A stretch of 64,000 nt of DNA from Pseudomonadales bacterium (GTDB taxonomy: Bacteria > Pseudomonadota > Gammaproteobacteria > Pseudomonadales > Azotimanducaceae), in NCBI GenBank assembly GCA_029251375.1, contig JAQXDL010000010.1:62001-126000 (forward strand), read 5' to 3'. Made by a program: the position numbers and the translations under genes. Under the pieces are notes generated by a model. That model searched no databases and had not been told where the DNA came from. It saw nothing but the letters and a program-made list of their open reading frames with translations. Below are positions 44,908 through 54,731 of the stretch, in pieces. Position 1 is the stretch's first letter; each line of letters begins with the position of its first letter.

Positions 44908-45333
44908 ATGCAGAACTGTAATCAGTGTGGCAAGTGCTGTATCAAATACGGTAACGGCGGTCTATCGGCAGCTCCCGAGGAGATTGATTGGTGGGAAAAT
45001 CACCGTCCTGAGATAGCCAAGTATGTCAGCCGAGGCAAAATTTGGATGGATCCAACAAGCGGCAAACAGCTCACCGCCTGCCCCTTCTTGACCATTGAAT
45101 CACCGCAAAGTCATACAAGCACCGCTGAAAAGATCACAAAAACTAAATACAGTTGCTCAATCTATTATGATCGCCCCGACGACTGTAAGTACTACCCTGT
45201 GAAAATTGACGAAATGGTCAGGGATGGTTGCGAGATGATTGAACTCAGCGATCTAACCGACACAAGGTCAGCACAAATCACCCTCGACAGAATCATGAGC
45301 GACTCTCGCCCCGCTTCAGACCCCACCACTTGA
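44908..45333 (+). CDS. YkgJ family cysteine-cluster protein
   Basis: A 141-residue protein with the YkgJ-type cysteine pattern: CNQCGKCCIKYGNGG at residues 4-18, CPFL near 59, CSIYYDRPDDCKYYP near 85 and a later Cys. These ligands are thought to hold zinc or an iron-sulfur cluster. The function is not established. It is 57 bases downstream of the dienelactone hydrolase and 60 bases before the P450, all on the same strand. Confidence 0.8.
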   Translation: MQNCNQCGKCCIKYGNGGLSAAPEEIDWWENHRPEIAKYVSRGKIWMDPTSGKQLTACPFLTIESPQSHTSTAEKITKTKYSCSIYYDRPDDCKYYPVKIDEMVRDGCEMIELSDLTDTRSAQITLDRIMSDSRPASDPTT

Positions 45334-45393
45334 CCCACACCCGCTCGCGCTCTATAACCTTGTCATCATTCTTCACAAAGACGGAGTGCAGCA

Positions 45394-46611
45394 ATGAACG
45401 ATCTGGACACGGACCTACCTAAAGGTATCGCATTGACTGTGCTCGATGAGCGTTACAGGTCTAACCCTTACATTATTCTCGACCGCATTCGGCGAGCAAC
45501 GCCCTTGCATCACGACGATGAATTAAACCAGCACATCGCCACACATCATGATGATGTCAAATCGATCCTTCGGGACAAAGACGTTTGGAGTGACCCCCGT
45601 AAAGGTAAGCAAGGCAGTTTTATCTATGAATTACTCGGCGGTGCAAACGACGAAGAACCGTCGATGTTATTAATGGATGAACCAAACCACAAGCGGCTTC
45701 GATCGCTCGTTAGCAAACCTTTCATGCCTTCTGCGGTAGAGAAATGGCGACCAAGAACGCGGCAAGTCGTTACACGTATACTTGACGGCATTAATGAATC
45801 TGAATTTGACCTTATTAAAGACTTTGCTAACACCATCCCAACCGTTGTGATTGCTGAACTACTCGGTATTGACGCAAGCCATCATGATAACTTTAAAATC
45901 TGGTCGGATCAGTCTGTCAAAACAGCCTTCAGTCCCTTCCCTGACCCTAACGACCTGAAAGTCGCAGAGATTGCTCAACAGAAACTGGATGATTTTTTTC
46001 TTAAGGAAATCGAGGTTCGCCGCAAAAATCTTGGTGACGACCTACTCAGTGAATTGATCCGGGCGGAAGAAGAAGGTGACAAATTGTCACAGGCCGAGCT
46101 CGTTTTACAGTGCAACTTAATGCTGATCGCCGGCAATGTCACCACCACCGACTTAATCGGCAATGGCATAAAAGCCCTGCTTGATAACCCACAACAGCTG
46201 CAGTTATTAAAAGACGACCCTAGCCTGATTAAAAATGCCGTTGAGGAAATGCTGCGCTTTGATAGCCCGGTTCTAAACTCGGCTCGCATCCCCAACAGAG
46301 ATATGGACGTTCAAGGTTGCCCAATTGGCACAGGGGAAAGTCTGATTGTATCGCTCGCATCAGCGAACCGTGATCCGAACGTTTATCCAGACCCAGACAC
46401 ATTTGATATCAAGCGCGAGGATACTCACCATCAGTCATTCGGCGGCGGCAGACATATTTGCCTGGGCGCACACTTGGCGAGGCTAGAGGCTCAGGAAGCT
46501 ATTCTGGCGATCATCACGCGTTACCCTGACATCAAGCATAGTCAAAAAGGCTTCGTTCGCGCGACTGTACCAAGCTTTCGGGGCATGGAAAGTTTTTGGG
46601 TAACAACCTAA
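45394..46611 (+). CDS. Cytochrome P450
   Basis: A 405-residue soluble bacterial P450. The I-helix reads LIAGNVTTTDLIGNG (oxygen-binding AGxxTT), the K-helix EEMLR (ExxR) and the heme loop SFGGGRHICLGAHLAR near residues 349-364 with the axial Cys. It should hydroxylate or demethylate a small hydrophobic compound. Neither ferredoxin nor ferredoxin reductase is encoded nearby, so it borrows redox partners. GGAG precedes the ATG. It ends the rightward block and faces LarA. Confidence 0.92.
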   Translation: MNDLDTDLPKGIALTVLDERYRSNPYIILDRIRRATPLHHDDELNQHIATHHDDVKSILRDKDVWSDPRKGKQGSFIYELLGGANDEEPSMLLMDEPNHKRLRSLVSKPFMPSAVEKWRPRTRQVVTRILDGINESEFDLIKDFANTIPTVVIAELLGIDASHHDNFKIWSDQSVKTAFSPFPDPNDLKVAEIAQQKLDDFFLKEIEVRRKNLGDDLLSELIRAEEEGDKLSQAELVLQCNLMLIAGNVTTTDLIGNGIKALLDNPQQLQLLKDDPSLIKNAVEEMLRFDSPVLNSARIPNRDMDVQGCPIGTGESLIVSLASANRDPNVYPDPDTFDIKREDTHHQSFGGGRHICLGAHLARLEAQEAILAIITRYPDIKHSQKGFVRATVPSFRGMESFWVTT

Positions 46612-46656
46612 CTTGCCTTACCGGACTCGTCTCTTCTCATAAGCTATCTTCGCTCA

Positions 46657-47946
46657 TTAGCGCTGACCTGAGAACTTGGGCACGACATAGGGGCCCTCAG
46701 GAATCACGGCAACAACAGGGTCTGAAGATTCTTCTATACTCTTCATGATGGCCTGCTCAATTGAGACAACCCTCTCTATACCCGTTAGGTGGCGATCTTT
46801 GTCAGGCAGACCTTCAGAGTAAAGTTGCACCCGTGCTTTGGCGGTGGGCTTCGTTTGCATCTGAGATTGCCACTCATCTACTTCCGCCAGCTTCTGTTGA
46901 TGAATTTTTTGAAGAAACGCATCCGCACCCATTTCAATGAGCCGCGTTTGCGACGCTCTGAAATTCGCAGAACCCAAGCCTTCGCCGCAGTCTGATGCAA
47001 TAATAATGGTGCCGCCGTCGTTAACAATATCCATCGGCGTGACCATCCCTTTGACTGTTTGATAGTAGGTTTTATCCAACGGGTAACCAGCGGCAGATGT
47101 AAGCACTGTGTGATAACGCCGATCAACCTCAACAACACAGCAATCCTGCGCGAACGCCACCGCCTGTAAATGACTCTGGATGACTTCGCCGAAATTGATA
47201 AAAGCGAGATTACGATCTTCGTCTATGACCGTATTAATTGCATAAACTTCTCCCAGCATTTTGACAATCTGCAATTGCTCTTCATGTAGTGGATTACCGA
47301 CAAGGTTACATTCAATCGCGTTCGGATCTGCCATGAATGCTGCACTGTGAAAAGTGCGTATCGTTTCTTCACCGGCAATACCCGGCGCGATTACCTTGCG
47401 ACCACCGGAGTAACCCGCCATAAAATGGGGTTCAACTAATCCTGTGGCGATACGCATATCGGCCTCAACAAAACGTCGATCTAAAAACACCGGTGTATTT
47501 CGTGTTGCGGTATGACCTAGATCAACGTGGGCATTTTTGTCCCGAGCGAAATGATTTTCGACCCGTACATTCGCCATAATCCACGCATCGCCGACGACGC
47601 GAGCAAGTTCGTCACCTTCGTTAGGACGATGCAATCCCGTTGCGACAAGAATCGTAATATCAGATAGTTGCAGCCCAGCACTTAATAACCTCTCAACCAC
47701 CGGACGAAGAAACACCTCGTTAGGCACAGGTCGAGTGACATCACAAATTAAAATGCAGGCCGTTTTTTTTGAGCCAGCAATGCTCTCTAAAGATTCACAC
47801 CCTTTGGGCTGATCCAAGGCGTGCATGACTGCCGCGGTTTTATCTTGCAGTAAAGCCATTTTGGGTTTGCGAATGATGTGAGGCTCACATGCCGCAGGCA
47901 AAGTAACCGTTAGCCCAGCCTGACCATATCGCAGGTCAACCTTCAT
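46657..47946 (-). CDS. larA: Nickel-pincer racemase/epimerase, LarA family
   Basis: A 429-residue protein. His106 (TGLHRP), His174 (EPHFMAGYS), Lys184 (GGRKVIAPG) and His200 (TFHS) sit at positions that match, within two residues, the nickel ligands and catalytic residues of Lactobacillus plantarum lactate racemase. The enzyme holds a pyridinium nickel-pincer nucleotide on the Lys. It should epimerise a 2-hydroxy acid or aldonic acid; larA homologues with other substrates are known. LarB, LarC and LarE, which make the cofactor, are not in the window. It overlaps the upstream gene by 11 bases. Confidence 0.85.
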   Translation of the reverse strand: MKVDLRYGQAGLTVTLPAACEPHIIRKPKMALLQDKTAAVMHALDQPKGCESLESIAGSKKTACILICDVTRPVPNEVFLRPVVERLLSAGLQLSDITILVATGLHRPNEGDELARVVGDAWIMANVRVENHFARDKNAHVDLGHTATRNTPVFLDRRFVEADMRIATGLVEPHFMAGYSGGRKVIAPGIAGEETIRTFHSAAFMADPNAIECNLVGNPLHEEQLQIVKMLGEVYAINTVIDEDRNLAFINFGEVIQSHLQAVAFAQDCCVVEVDRRYHTVLTSAAGYPLDKTYYQTVKGMVTPMDIVNDGGTIIIASDCGEGLGSANFRASQTRLIEMGADAFLQKIHQQKLAEVDEWQSQMQTKPTAKARVQLYSEGLPDKDRHLTGIERVVSIEQAIMKSIEESSDPVVAVIPEGPYVVPKFSGQR

Positions 47947-48412
47947 CTGATTGTCGCCATATAGGCCCTCTGGTCCTCACGGGATCAAGCAGGCTCAGGT
48001 CGCCTAATTCGACGTCGTTACCTTTTGGAAACGGCGCTCTAGACTCAAGCCCCAAACCTTCAAGCACCTTTTCATTCTGGTAGTAACAAGCGAACACAAT
48101 AGGCGTCAGTATCGAATAAAATTTATTGAGCTTTTGCTGACTTTGCTCGATCGCAGCTTGTTGAGCCGCATCGGTCAGCGCCTCGAAGCGCATTTTCGAA
48201 CCAGCGACGAACGCCAGGTAGTCCAAAGCACTCGGTAATTCTGCAGCAAAATTAGGTTCAATCGAGGCGACATAGCTTTCAAATTCAATGTCGGTTGCCG
48301 CAGGCATACGGCCGTCTTGACTCGCTGGAATAATATGGCTTAAAAGCGCGGCCAACGTATCCGCCTGGCTTTGCGTTATAACTCTATCGGTTTTGATCAT
48401 TTCATCGTTCAT
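47936..48412 (-). CDS. Gluconate 2-dehydrogenase subunit 3-like protein
   Basis: A 158-residue helical protein of the type that forms a small subunit next to GMC flavoproteins. It reads QSQADTLAALLSHIIPASQDGRMPAATD, typical for the subunit 3 family (Asp- and Pro-rich loop), and later YYQNEKVLEGLG. Usual members have a Tat signal peptide; this one has none. It starts 11 bases after the GMC stop with a GGGG site and overlaps the LarA gene, so all three are cotranscribed. It probably stabilises the GMC protein. Confidence 0.75.
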   Translation of the reverse strand: MNDEMIKTDRVITQSQADTLAALLSHIIPASQDGRMPAATDIEFESYVASIEPNFAAELPSALDYLAFVAGSKMRFEALTDAAQQAAIEQSQQKLNKFYSILTPIVFACYYQNEKVLEGLGLESRAPFPKGNDVELGDLSLLDPVRTRGPIWRQSDEG

Positions 48413-48423
48413 CAGCGATCCCC

Positions 48424-50028
48424 TTAATCAAACAAGTTGGCAAGATTCTTTTTCATCGTGTCTGCGATGTAGAGTGCCAACGCCTGTATTGTTGTTGTTG
48501 GATTGCCCGCGGCGGAGGTGACAAAGATACTGCCGTCAACGATAAAGAGATTTTTCACATCATGACTACGACCCCATTCGTTAACGACGGAAGTCGCCGG
48601 GTCGCGGCCCATGCGCGCCGTACCAAGTAGATGCCAACCTGCATAGCGAATTTGGCCGTAATCATTAATCTGCGTTGCACCGGCAGCTTCAAGCAATTCT
48701 CGAGAACGGGCGCGGCCATGGGCGAGCATCTTCAGGCTATTTTCACTGAGTCGATAGTTAATCTTCGGCGCAGCAATGCCATCTGAATCAGTCATTTCAG
48801 GGTCAAGTGTCACGCAATTGTGCAACTCGGGCAGGTCTTCAGCGCAAACGCCGACCGCAATGTTAGTCCCAAAATATTTTTTGAAGGCGTCATGGTGACC
48901 GTCACCCCAGGGGATATCACCTCTGTTATAACCATTAATAGCTGTTGCAACAGGCGCCGAGCCCCTTGTTACCTGTATGCCATAACCTCGGTCAAAGTCG
49001 CGGGTCGCATCACTTTCGTAAAACTGTTGCGATAGCACACAACTTCCCTGTGGCCCCAGATGCGAGTCCAATCCAGGCTCGAAGAAACCTTCCATATGAT
49101 TCCAAGGATGCATCATAAGGTTTTTGCCAACCAGGCCCGAGCTGTTGGCTAGACCATCGGGAAACAATTTTGATTTTGAATTCAATAACAACCTTGGTGT
49201 ACCCACGCCGTTACAGGCGACAATTACAACCTCCGCCTTTTGTTCCTGTTCCTGCCCTTGCTCATCATAATAGATGACACCCGTCGCCATACCCTGGTCA
49301 TCAACTGTGATCTCCCTGACGCGACAACCGGTTTTTAACTCGACGCCAGCACGAATCGCCATGGGCCAATAGGTGACGTCAGCGCTCGATTTGGCCCCCT
49401 GACTACAGCCGGAAATACACGGACCGAGATTGATACAACGGTCACGCCCTTCATAAGGTTGCGAAATAATCGCCGCATCTGAAGGCCACCAATGCCAGCC
49501 GAGCTTATTAAACCCCGCACCAATGACATTACCCATCTTACCCATGGGAATCGGTGGTAGCGGTAGTTGCTTGTCGGGATAGGCTGGATCACCATCCAAG
49601 CCGGAAACGCCGATATTTTTATCATTTAGCTGGTAGTAGGGTTCCAGCTGAAAGTAATCAATCGGCCAATCTTCCGCCACGCCGTCAAGGCTGTTGACTT
49701 TAAAGTCCGATGGATGCAAACGAGGAAAGTGCGCCGCATACAAGACCGTGCTACCGCCGACACCATTATAGTTAACAACGCTGATCGGTGAGTCTTGGTC
49801 ATTAATGGGGTAGTCCGATTTCATCTGACGAACATTGGGACTCGCCGACATCTCTTTATGGCGTCGGACCTCCCAGTCTTTCGTGTTAGATGGATAATCG
49901 CTCTGTTGCGCCCAATCACCCTGCTCCATACACATAATATGCATGCCCGTGTCGGCGAGACTCCAGGCCGCGGCAGCACCAGAAGCACCTGCACCAATGA
50001 TCAGTACGTCGACCGTTTTGTTAACCAT
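48424..50028 (-). CDS. GMC-family flavin oxidoreductase
   Basis: A 534-residue FAD enzyme. The dinucleotide site IIGAGASGAAAAWSL is at residues 10-24. The catalytic end has a His in AGWHLLGTARMG near residue 466 and Asn in SAAGNPTTT near 511, the His/Asn pair usual in gluconate and sorbitol dehydrogenases. With the subunit 3-like protein it should oxidise a sugar or sugar acid and pass electrons on. No cytochrome c subunit gene lies nearby. It is the first gene of the GMC-subunit 3-LarA operon. Confidence 0.88.
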   Translation of the reverse strand: MVNKTVDVLIIGAGASGAAAAWSLADTGMHIMCMEQGDWAQQSDYPSNTKDWEVRRHKEMSASPNVRQMKSDYPINDQDSPISVVNYNGVGGSTVLYAAHFPRLHPSDFKVNSLDGVAEDWPIDYFQLEPYYQLNDKNIGVSGLDGDPAYPDKQLPLPPIPMGKMGNVIGAGFNKLGWHWWPSDAAIISQPYEGRDRCINLGPCISGCSQGAKSSADVTYWPMAIRAGVELKTGCRVREITVDDQGMATGVIYYDEQGQEQEQKAEVVIVACNGVGTPRLLLNSKSKLFPDGLANSSGLVGKNLMMHPWNHMEGFFEPGLDSHLGPQGSCVLSQQFYESDATRDFDRGYGIQVTRGSAPVATAINGYNRGDIPWGDGHHDAFKKYFGTNIAVGVCAEDLPELHNCVTLDPEMTDSDGIAAPKINYRLSENSLKMLAHGRARSRELLEAAGATQINDYGQIRYAGWHLLGTARMGRDPATSVVNEWGRSHDVKNLFIVDGSIFVTSAAGNPTTTIQALALYIADTMKKNLANLFD

Positions 50029-50363
50029 AGCTCGCCTCTTGTCACGCTACTTACTTGGCCCCTAATAGTGAGCCAATCTTTTTGCGCTAATATGCGCCAG
50101 TTAGACGCTAAAAAAAAGCGAGGTCGGGACATCGTGATGACAAGCCATCAATTCAGCGACTGACGGTCAATACAGCAGCGCCTCTACCGCATCGCATTAT
50201 CACGATCACGCGACGACTGCCTAACTGACCAAATGGTGGTGAAATTCGCGAGTAAACTCCCCCGCGCAACTCCATAGCTCATTGATATTAAGGGTATTTT
50301 TATTGGCATAGCTATTGCTCTACTAGAGCAACTAAACTTCAACTAGGCATATTAGGGGGTTAC
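50029..50363. other. Intergenic region between divergent GMC operon and 2TM gene
   Basis: About 335 bases between divergent units. The last 25 bases contain an AGGGGG ribosome-binding site for the gene at 50364. No repeat or dyad was seen. Both promoters should be here but no -35/-10 pair was convincing. Confidence 0.45.
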
Positions 50364-50888
50364 ATGAACCAGGAAAAAGCACAGGAAAGAATTGAAGAGC
50401 TGAAAGGTTACTACGCGCACCTGGGCGCATTCATCCCGGTCAATCTGTTTCTTATCATGATCAATGTGATGACTAATCCGGAGGGCGGTGGCGACTATTG
50501 GTTTGTTTATCCGCTGTTTGGTTGGGGTATTGGCTTATCTATTCATACCTTCACAACTTTTTTCGCAAATCACGACTGGGAAGAGCGAAAAATGCAGGAG
50601 TTAACGGGCTGGAGTATGACCCAAGAAGAACTCGAGCGCTTATCACAGCGGACAGAAAACCTTGTCACGATTCTCTCAAACGTTAACTGGGACAAGATTG
50701 ATCCTGATCTGATTGAAACCAAAGATAAACTACTTGATGCCCAAGAGCAGATAATTGAATTGCGTGATCACGGGGTTGCCAGTGCAGCAACCGAAAAAAG
50801 TGAGTCAGAAGTGATCAAGGAAATCGAAAAACTAGAGGAATTTGTTACCAGCAGCAAGTTCGACTTTTATGACCAGGCGGCCAACTAG
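50364..50888 (+). CDS. 2TM domain-containing protein
   Basis: A 174-residue protein. Residues 5-82 form the 2TM domain: an amphipathic helix EELKGYYAHLGAF, two membrane spans (about 22-37 and 46-65) and HDWEERKMQELTG. The remainder is a coiled-coil-rich soluble tail (DKIDPDLIETKDKLLDAQEQIIELRD). Two-TM domains are found on many bacterial regulators and on small proteins of unknown function. The AGGGGG site before the ATG is strong. Confidence 0.78.
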   Translation: MNQEKAQERIEELKGYYAHLGAFIPVNLFLIMINVMTNPEGGGDYWFVYPLFGWGIGLSIHTFTTFFANHDWEERKMQELTGWSMTQEELERLSQRTENLVTILSNVNWDKIDPDLIETKDKLLDAQEQIIELRDHGVASAATEKSESEVIKEIEKLEEFVTSSKFDFYDQAAN

Positions 50889-50942
50889 TCGAACTTGATT
50901 TTCAGCTGATGAGATTACATCGCATGGCGACAAAACATCCCA

Positions 50943-51200
50943 TTAGACGAAGCGCATAGGATCCATCATGGACGCGCGGTAGCGAAGCGATGCCGTTTGA
51001 GCATCGTCACCCGGTCTGACGTAAAAGCTACCGATGCGAAATAGAAATCGGTCAAAAGCGCTCATTGTGCTGAGTTTTTCTGCCAAAGAAGCTTCTGCAG
51101 ATAGTTTTGGTGCAGTCAGATTTACTGTATCGGCTGTTGGCTGGTCTTCTAGTTCAACAAACAACTCTTTCTGTTGTGGCTTAGTCATAATGTCCTTCAA
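50943..51200 (-). CDS. Hypothetical small protein
   Basis: An 85-residue frame. A disordered, polar N-terminus is followed by a compact C-terminus (SAFDRFLFRIGSFYVRPGDD, then LRYRASMMDP). No family is recognised, no membrane segment or signal peptide is seen, and a second ATG lies at residue 5. It is isolated, convergent with the 2TM gene. The regular amino acid composition supports coding, but weakly. Confidence 0.4.
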   Translation of the reverse strand: MKDIMTKPQQKELFVELEDQPTADTVNLTAPKLSAEASLAEKLSTMSAFDRFLFRIGSFYVRPGDDAQTASLRYRASMMDPMRFV

Positions 51201-51547
51201 TCGTCATTGTTTACATGTCGTACTTCAACATGGTGCTTCAATTGGCTTTATTGGCCGGTGCCAGCCTTTGCCTGTTCGTACTCTGTGAGGGTGCAACGGC
51301 CAGTTATTCAAGACCCATCGCTACAAGGCTTTGTAGATGCCTAGTGTTGCGCTGCAACAAAACCGGCATTTTATGTGTTTAACGCAGGATGTCAACATAA
51401 ACAGCTCTGGCGCGTGGTGTTGTACGTTGCCAATGATGATTTGGACGATAGTTTTCAAAAAAAGGCCTCGTATACTTATCAAGAGCGTTCGCAATACATT
51501 CGGTGATATTCTGCCCGCATGATTCTGCATATCCTTAGGTGACCTCA
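51201..51547. other. Gene-free stretch before the GST gene
   Basis: No gene was seen in these 347 bases. Composition is near average and there is no clear hairpin. The last bases include AGGTGA, used as ribosome-binding site by the GST gene starting at 51548. Confidence 0.45.
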
Positions 51548-52159
51548 ATGCTAAAACTTTTTCATGCTCCAAGATCCTGCTCACTTGCTGCCCACATTGC
51601 TTTAGAGCAAAGCGGTCTCGATTACGACATTTCGATTGTCGATTTTGCGCAAAGTGAACAACGACAGGCGCAGTACTTGAAAGTTAACCCGAAGGGTCGT
51701 GTGCCCGCATTAGTAACCGACCAAGGTGTCTTAACCGAAAACCCCGCAATTTTGATGTACATCGCCCTGACGGCAACCGCGGCGAAGCTGATTCCCGATA
51801 ATCCGTTCGAACTTTCGAAAGTCTTATCAATCAATGCCTATCTAAGTTCAACGGTACATGTCGCTCACGCGCATGGTCATAGGGGTTATCGATGGGCAGA
51901 TGACGAGTCTGCAATAGAGTCGATGTCACGCAAGATGCCAGAAAACATGGCGAAATACTTCGAACAAATCGAAAACACAATGATTGAAGGACCATGGGTG
52001 TTAGGGCAGACCTATAGCATCGCAGACATCTACCTGTTCACAATCTCGGGCTGGCTGAAGGCCGATGGGGTCGATATCAATCTGCTCCCAAAGGTGAAGC
52101 AGCATCGCGAAAAAGTGGCCGCAATCCCGGCTGTCAAAAAAGTTATCGACGCTCAATAA
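51548..52159 (+). CDS. Glutathione S-transferase (bacterial beta-like)
   Basis: A 203-residue protein when started at the ATG at 51548, chosen because AGGTGA lies at a good distance; a GTG nine bases upstream is the longer alternative. The N-terminal domain reads KLFHAPRSCSLAAHIALEQ, with the Cys of beta-class GSTs. Residues 49-62 (NPKGRVPALVTDQG) hold the cis-Pro and glutathione-binding segment. The C-terminal helical domain contains LGQTYSIADIYLF. It should conjugate or reduce electrophiles. Its substrate is unknown. Confidence 0.87.
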   Translation: MLKLFHAPRSCSLAAHIALEQSGLDYDISIVDFAQSEQRQAQYLKVNPKGRVPALVTDQGVLTENPAILMYIALTATAAKLIPDNPFELSKVLSINAYLSSTVHVAHAHGHRGYRWADDESAIESMSRKMPENMAKYFEQIENTMIEGPWVLGQTYSIADIYLFTISGWLKADGVDINLLPKVKQHREKVAAIPAVKKVIDAQ

Positions 52160-52187
52160 GCACATCGGTCGGACCTGCTATCTGGCG

Positions 52188-53180
52188 CTAGGGCTTATCT
52201 TTTAGTGCCCTACGCTGAAGCTCGTGAAACATTGGACCTTTTAGCGTGGCCGATGCAATGCCACTCGGTCCGCGCTGCATCGCATCGCTGTTATCTATCT
52301 TTAACGCCAACATATTATCGAATCGCTGTTTGATCATGCCAACACCATCGAAGGGGAAATCGTGATCAACATAGGGCCGAGTATTGTCATTGAGCATATA
52401 GAAATTACCCACAGCAATATGATCGAAAACCTGCCGAGCATGATCTTCGCTCGTCATTGCTAACGCATGGGTACCCAACGCAACGGGTTCGATCTCAGCA
52501 CTGTCCATTTGTCCCGAAACTGCCATTTGATTTGTTTTACTCGTTGTACCCAGACCTGATTCGACAATACAGGGGCACATAACATGCACACGAATATGGG
52601 GCGACTGCCTGGCCAACTCAAACGATAGCGATTCAGTCAGGGATACAACCGCATGCTTACTCGCCTGATATGAGCCCGAACCACCATCACCCCTGACAAG
52701 GCCGCCAATCGAAGCGGTCGTGCAGAAAATTGCATCGGCGCCCTGTTTTTGTAAACGCGGCACAAAAGCTTGAATCGTGTTAACGACACCAATAACATTT
52801 ACATTGAATGTGGTCGTCCACTGCTCGATGGTACTTTTCAAAATTGTACGATTGAACAAAACACCGGCGTTGGCGAATACCGCTCCCAGCAATTTTGTTG
52901 GCAACTCAGCATCGATTCTTTCTAGACAGGCTTTCATCGCCTCTGGACTCGTCACATCGCAGGCAATACCGACACAGCGAATGTTAGGAAATGTTTCAGA
53001 AAGTTTTATCGAGGCCGTGCGGACTAAAGATTCGTGCAGATCGACGATAACAACATGCATACCCAGAGCCGCTGCGTGTTTAGCAAGACCCCAACCGATA
53101 CCATTGTTTCCTGCACCCGTGACAACCGCAATTTTGTCTTTTAACTTACTGAGATCAAACTCACCCTGCTGCTCACTCAT
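52188..53180 (-). CDS. Short-chain dehydrogenase/reductase
   Basis: A 330-residue SDR when started at ATG 53180, which has AGGA upstream; the longer reading from 53210 adds ten residues without a ribosome-binding site. The cofactor motif is VVTGAGNNGIGWGLA (residues 19-33), then NAG in VFANAGVL and the catalytic SYQASKHAV with Tyr and Lys. It should oxidise or reduce an alcohol/ketone with NAD(P). The C-terminus is longer than in classical 250-residue SDRs. It is convergent with the GST gene, 28 bases apart. Confidence 0.87.
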   Translation of the reverse strand: MSEQQGEFDLSKLKDKIAVVTGAGNNGIGWGLAKHAAALGMHVVIVDLHESLVRTASIKLSETFPNIRCVGIACDVTSPEAMKACLERIDAELPTKLLGAVFANAGVLFNRTILKSTIEQWTTTFNVNVIGVVNTIQAFVPRLQKQGADAIFCTTASIGGLVRGDGGSGSYQASKHAVVSLTESLSFELARQSPHIRVHVMCPCIVESGLGTTSKTNQMAVSGQMDSAEIEPVALGTHALAMTSEDHARQVFDHIAVGNFYMLNDNTRPYVDHDFPFDGVGMIKQRFDNMLALKIDNSDAMQRGPSGIASATLKGPMFHELQRRALKDKP

Positions 53181-53241
53181 TGTAATTATCCTCGGCATTT
53201 GCCTTTGCACTTCACCTAGAAACTAAGTTTTTACACCTTAC

Positions 53242-54627
53242 TTATTTAATTCTTCTGACGCGAAAAGAGCGCCCCTTGACCTTATCGTTTGACAATATAT
53301 GTAAAGCATTTTTTGCCTCCTGCTGAGACACCGCGATGTAAGCCGATTGATCCGATATTTGAATTTTACCGACAGCGCTACCGAGCATCGCACCGGACTT
53401 CGTCAACGCACCAAGAATATCACCAGGTCTAATTTTTTGTTTTTTGCCAGCATCGAGCTGCAGCGTAACCATCGGCGGATAGCCCGGTTTTTTCAACAAC
53501 AACTTTTTGTTCGGCAGCGGTCGCCGTGGGATATCGATACCCATCAAATTTTCCAGCTCTGACACTTTGTGCGATTCCTTAGAACCATAAAGCGAACAGG
53601 CTAAGCCCGAACCTCCGGCCCGACCAGTTCGGCCTATTCTATGAGTGTGAACTTCCACATCCCGTGAAAGATAAAAGTTAATCACCAGATCTATTGAATC
53701 GATATCCAAACCCCGTGCAGCAACATCGGTGGCAACCAAAATGGAGAGACTACGATTAGCGAATTGAACCAGCCTGCTTTCTCTGTCGCGTTGCTCGAGA
53801 TCACCATTTATTGCTTTTGCAGAGTAGCCATTAGCAACGAGTGATTTCGCCACGTCTTCCGTCTGTTGACGCATATTGCAAAACACCAACGTCGACGAGG
53901 CGCCGTGCTCCTCAATCAGCAATCGTATTGCTTCGTTTCTCTCCTCTATATCAGCAACCTCATAAAGTACCTGTTGAATACTGCTGCTGTCATGGGTCGA
54001 GTCGATTTTCAAATTCAGAGGGTTGTTCATTATTCGGTTCGACAATTTTTGAATCTCAGCGGGGAAGGTCGCGCTGAATAAAATATTCTGTCGTTCTTCA
54101 GGCAGGTACTTAATGATCTCGTCAATGGTCGGCGCAAAGCCCATTTCCAACATTCTATCCGCTTCATCAAGGACAAAGGAGGTGAGATTTGTCAGGTCTA
54201 AATTTTTCTTTCTAAGATGTTCCTCAACACGCCCAGGCGTCCCAACAATGATGTGCGCACCATGCTCCAACGAACCCACTTGAGGACCAAATGCGGTACC
54301 ACCGTATAACGTTAGAATCTTAATGTTGTGGATTGCTCTGCCTAGTTGACGCAGCTCACGCGCAACTTGATCAGCAAGCTCTCGCGTCGGACAGAGCACT
54401 AGGGTTTGAACGCGAAACTGTTTTACTTTTAGTTTCTGTAATAGACACAAGCCAAACGCCGCTGTTTTACCTGAACCTGTTTTGGCTTGCCCAATGACAT
54501 CTTTACCTTTCAGCAAGGGCGGTAGTGTAAGACCTTGAATCGGTGTCATTGAATCAAACTTGAGTGATTCAAGATTGCTAATGAGACTGGGGTGCAGTGG
54601 AAGAGAAGAGAAACTCGATTCGCTCAA
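53242..54627 (-). CDS. dbpA: ATP-dependent RNA helicase DbpA
   Basis: A 461-residue DEAD-box helicase. Motifs: Q motif MTPIQG near residue 27, AKTGSGKT near 48, PTRELA near 82, DEAD in VLDEADRML near 155, SAT near 186, and HRIGRTGRAGG near 331. The C-terminal 75 residues (RPGDILGALTKSGAMLGSAVGKIQI) match the DbpA RNA-binding domain, which contacts hairpin 92 of 23S rRNA. It should aid 50S subunit assembly. The start ATG fits the known N-terminus. Confidence 0.9.
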   Translation of the reverse strand: MSESSFSSLPLHPSLISNLESLKFDSMTPIQGLTLPPLLKGKDVIGQAKTGSGKTAAFGLCLLQKLKVKQFRVQTLVLCPTRELADQVARELRQLGRAIHNIKILTLYGGTAFGPQVGSLEHGAHIIVGTPGRVEEHLRKKNLDLTNLTSFVLDEADRMLEMGFAPTIDEIIKYLPEERQNILFSATFPAEIQKLSNRIMNNPLNLKIDSTHDSSSIQQVLYEVADIEERNEAIRLLIEEHGASSTLVFCNMRQQTEDVAKSLVANGYSAKAINGDLEQRDRESRLVQFANRSLSILVATDVAARGLDIDSIDLVINFYLSRDVEVHTHRIGRTGRAGGSGLACSLYGSKESHKVSELENLMGIDIPRRPLPNKKLLLKKPGYPPMVTLQLDAGKKQKIRPGDILGALTKSGAMLGSAVGKIQISDQSAYIAVSQQEAKNALHILSNDKVKGRSFRVRRIK

Positions 54628-54731
54628 GACGGTGACCTTGCTAATTTGGCTGAGTGGAAAACGCGCCTATTCTAGTGTTTATGGCACCGAAGTACACAAT
54701 AGTCTCGCCAACTTGGAAAAATCGATGCGCT

